DNA from: Flavobacteriales bacterium
GTDB taxonomy: Bacteria; Bacteroidota; Bacteroidia; Flavobacteriales_D; Sanyastnellaceae
Length of the DNA stretch: 5,626 nt
Assembly (NCBI GenBank): GCA_028825055.1
Contig: JAPKAW010000124.1
Location: 1 to 5,626, forward strand
Direction of reading: 5' to 3'
Positions 5,625 through 5,626 of the stretch are shown piece after piece. Each line of letters begins with the position of its first letter. Within the stretch, counting starts at the first letter, position 1. Made by a program: the position numbers and the translations under genes. The notes below the pieces were generated by a model that ran no database searches, was not told where the DNA came from, and was given only the letters and a program-made list of their open reading frames with translations.

Positions 5625-5626
5625 CA

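Larger units (their letters stand above)
4762..5626 (+). ncRNA. Large ornate structured noncoding RNA, unassigned family, 3' end outside window
   Basis: No credible ORF occupies these 865 bases. The plus strand instead shows about twenty hairpins in close succession. Apical tetraloops include ten GNRA (4869 GAAA, 4895 GAAA, 4955 GCAA, 5079 GAAA, 5099 GCAA, 5181 GCAA, 5352 GAAA, 5429 GAGA, 5443 GCAA, 5606 GCAA), two UUCG (5308, 5526) and two CUUG (5227, 5382). The strand is decided by these loops and by many G-T pairs, which would be A-C mismatches in the complement. Multi-branch junctions and possible pseudoknots are listed separately. Scale and style recall the giant bacterial RNAs GOLLD and ROOL, but I do not recognise a conserved signature of either. 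RNase P, tmRNA, rRNA and self-splicing intron cores were looked for and not found. The 5' end is uncertain (4741-4825), and no terminator lies in the window. The fold was read by eye, not computed. Confidence 0.78.

Noticed and set aside
4762..5626. RNase P RNA, tmRNA, rRNA fragment or tRNA array
   Set aside because: I found no RNase P signature (GAGGAAAGTCC-type core), no tmRNA tRNA-like ends or tag ORF, no familiar rRNA helices, and no tRNA T-loop (GGTTCGAATCC-type) within a cloverleaf.

Overview
The window suggests a free-living, probably aquatic member of the Bacteroidota, most likely a Flavobacteriia-type lineage. The evidence is indirect. One giant secreted protein is built of PKD-like and Ig-like modules with the GG-x-W-S-G repeats typical of type IX-secreted surface proteins of that phylum. 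Base composition is balanced, and no Shine-Dalgarno sequence precedes its start. No rRNA, tRNA or housekeeping gene is present to fix the taxonomy.

Layout. Positions 1-4615 are one uninterrupted minus-strand reading frame, at least 1538 codons, that runs off the left edge without a stop. It begins with a clean Sec signal peptide, continues through three PKD-like domains and several Ig-like domains, and then enters a tandem super-repeat of about 240 residues. Each super-repeat unit holds two GGxWSG modules and one Ig-like spacer. Positions 4616-4761 are a short divergent intergenic region. It holds a 12-bp perfect palindrome, a 10-bp perfect palindrome next to a TTGACA hexamer, and a small inverted repeat directly upstream of the adhesin start codon.

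Positions ~4762-5626 (about 865 bases, running off the right edge) contain no credible protein gene. On the plus strand they fold by eye into a long series of hairpins, many closed by textbook RNA tetraloops: ten GNRA, two UUCG and two CUUG. G-U wobble pairs, multi-branch junctions and possible pseudoknots are also present. I read this as a large, ornate, structured noncoding RNA transcribed divergently from the adhesin. In scale and style it resembles the known giant bacterial RNAs (GOLLD, ROOL), but I cannot assign it to a family and it may be undescribed.

The two elements share only the intergenic region, so coordinated regulation is possible but unproven. The adhesin should act at the cell surface or outside the cell. 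The function of the RNA is unknown.
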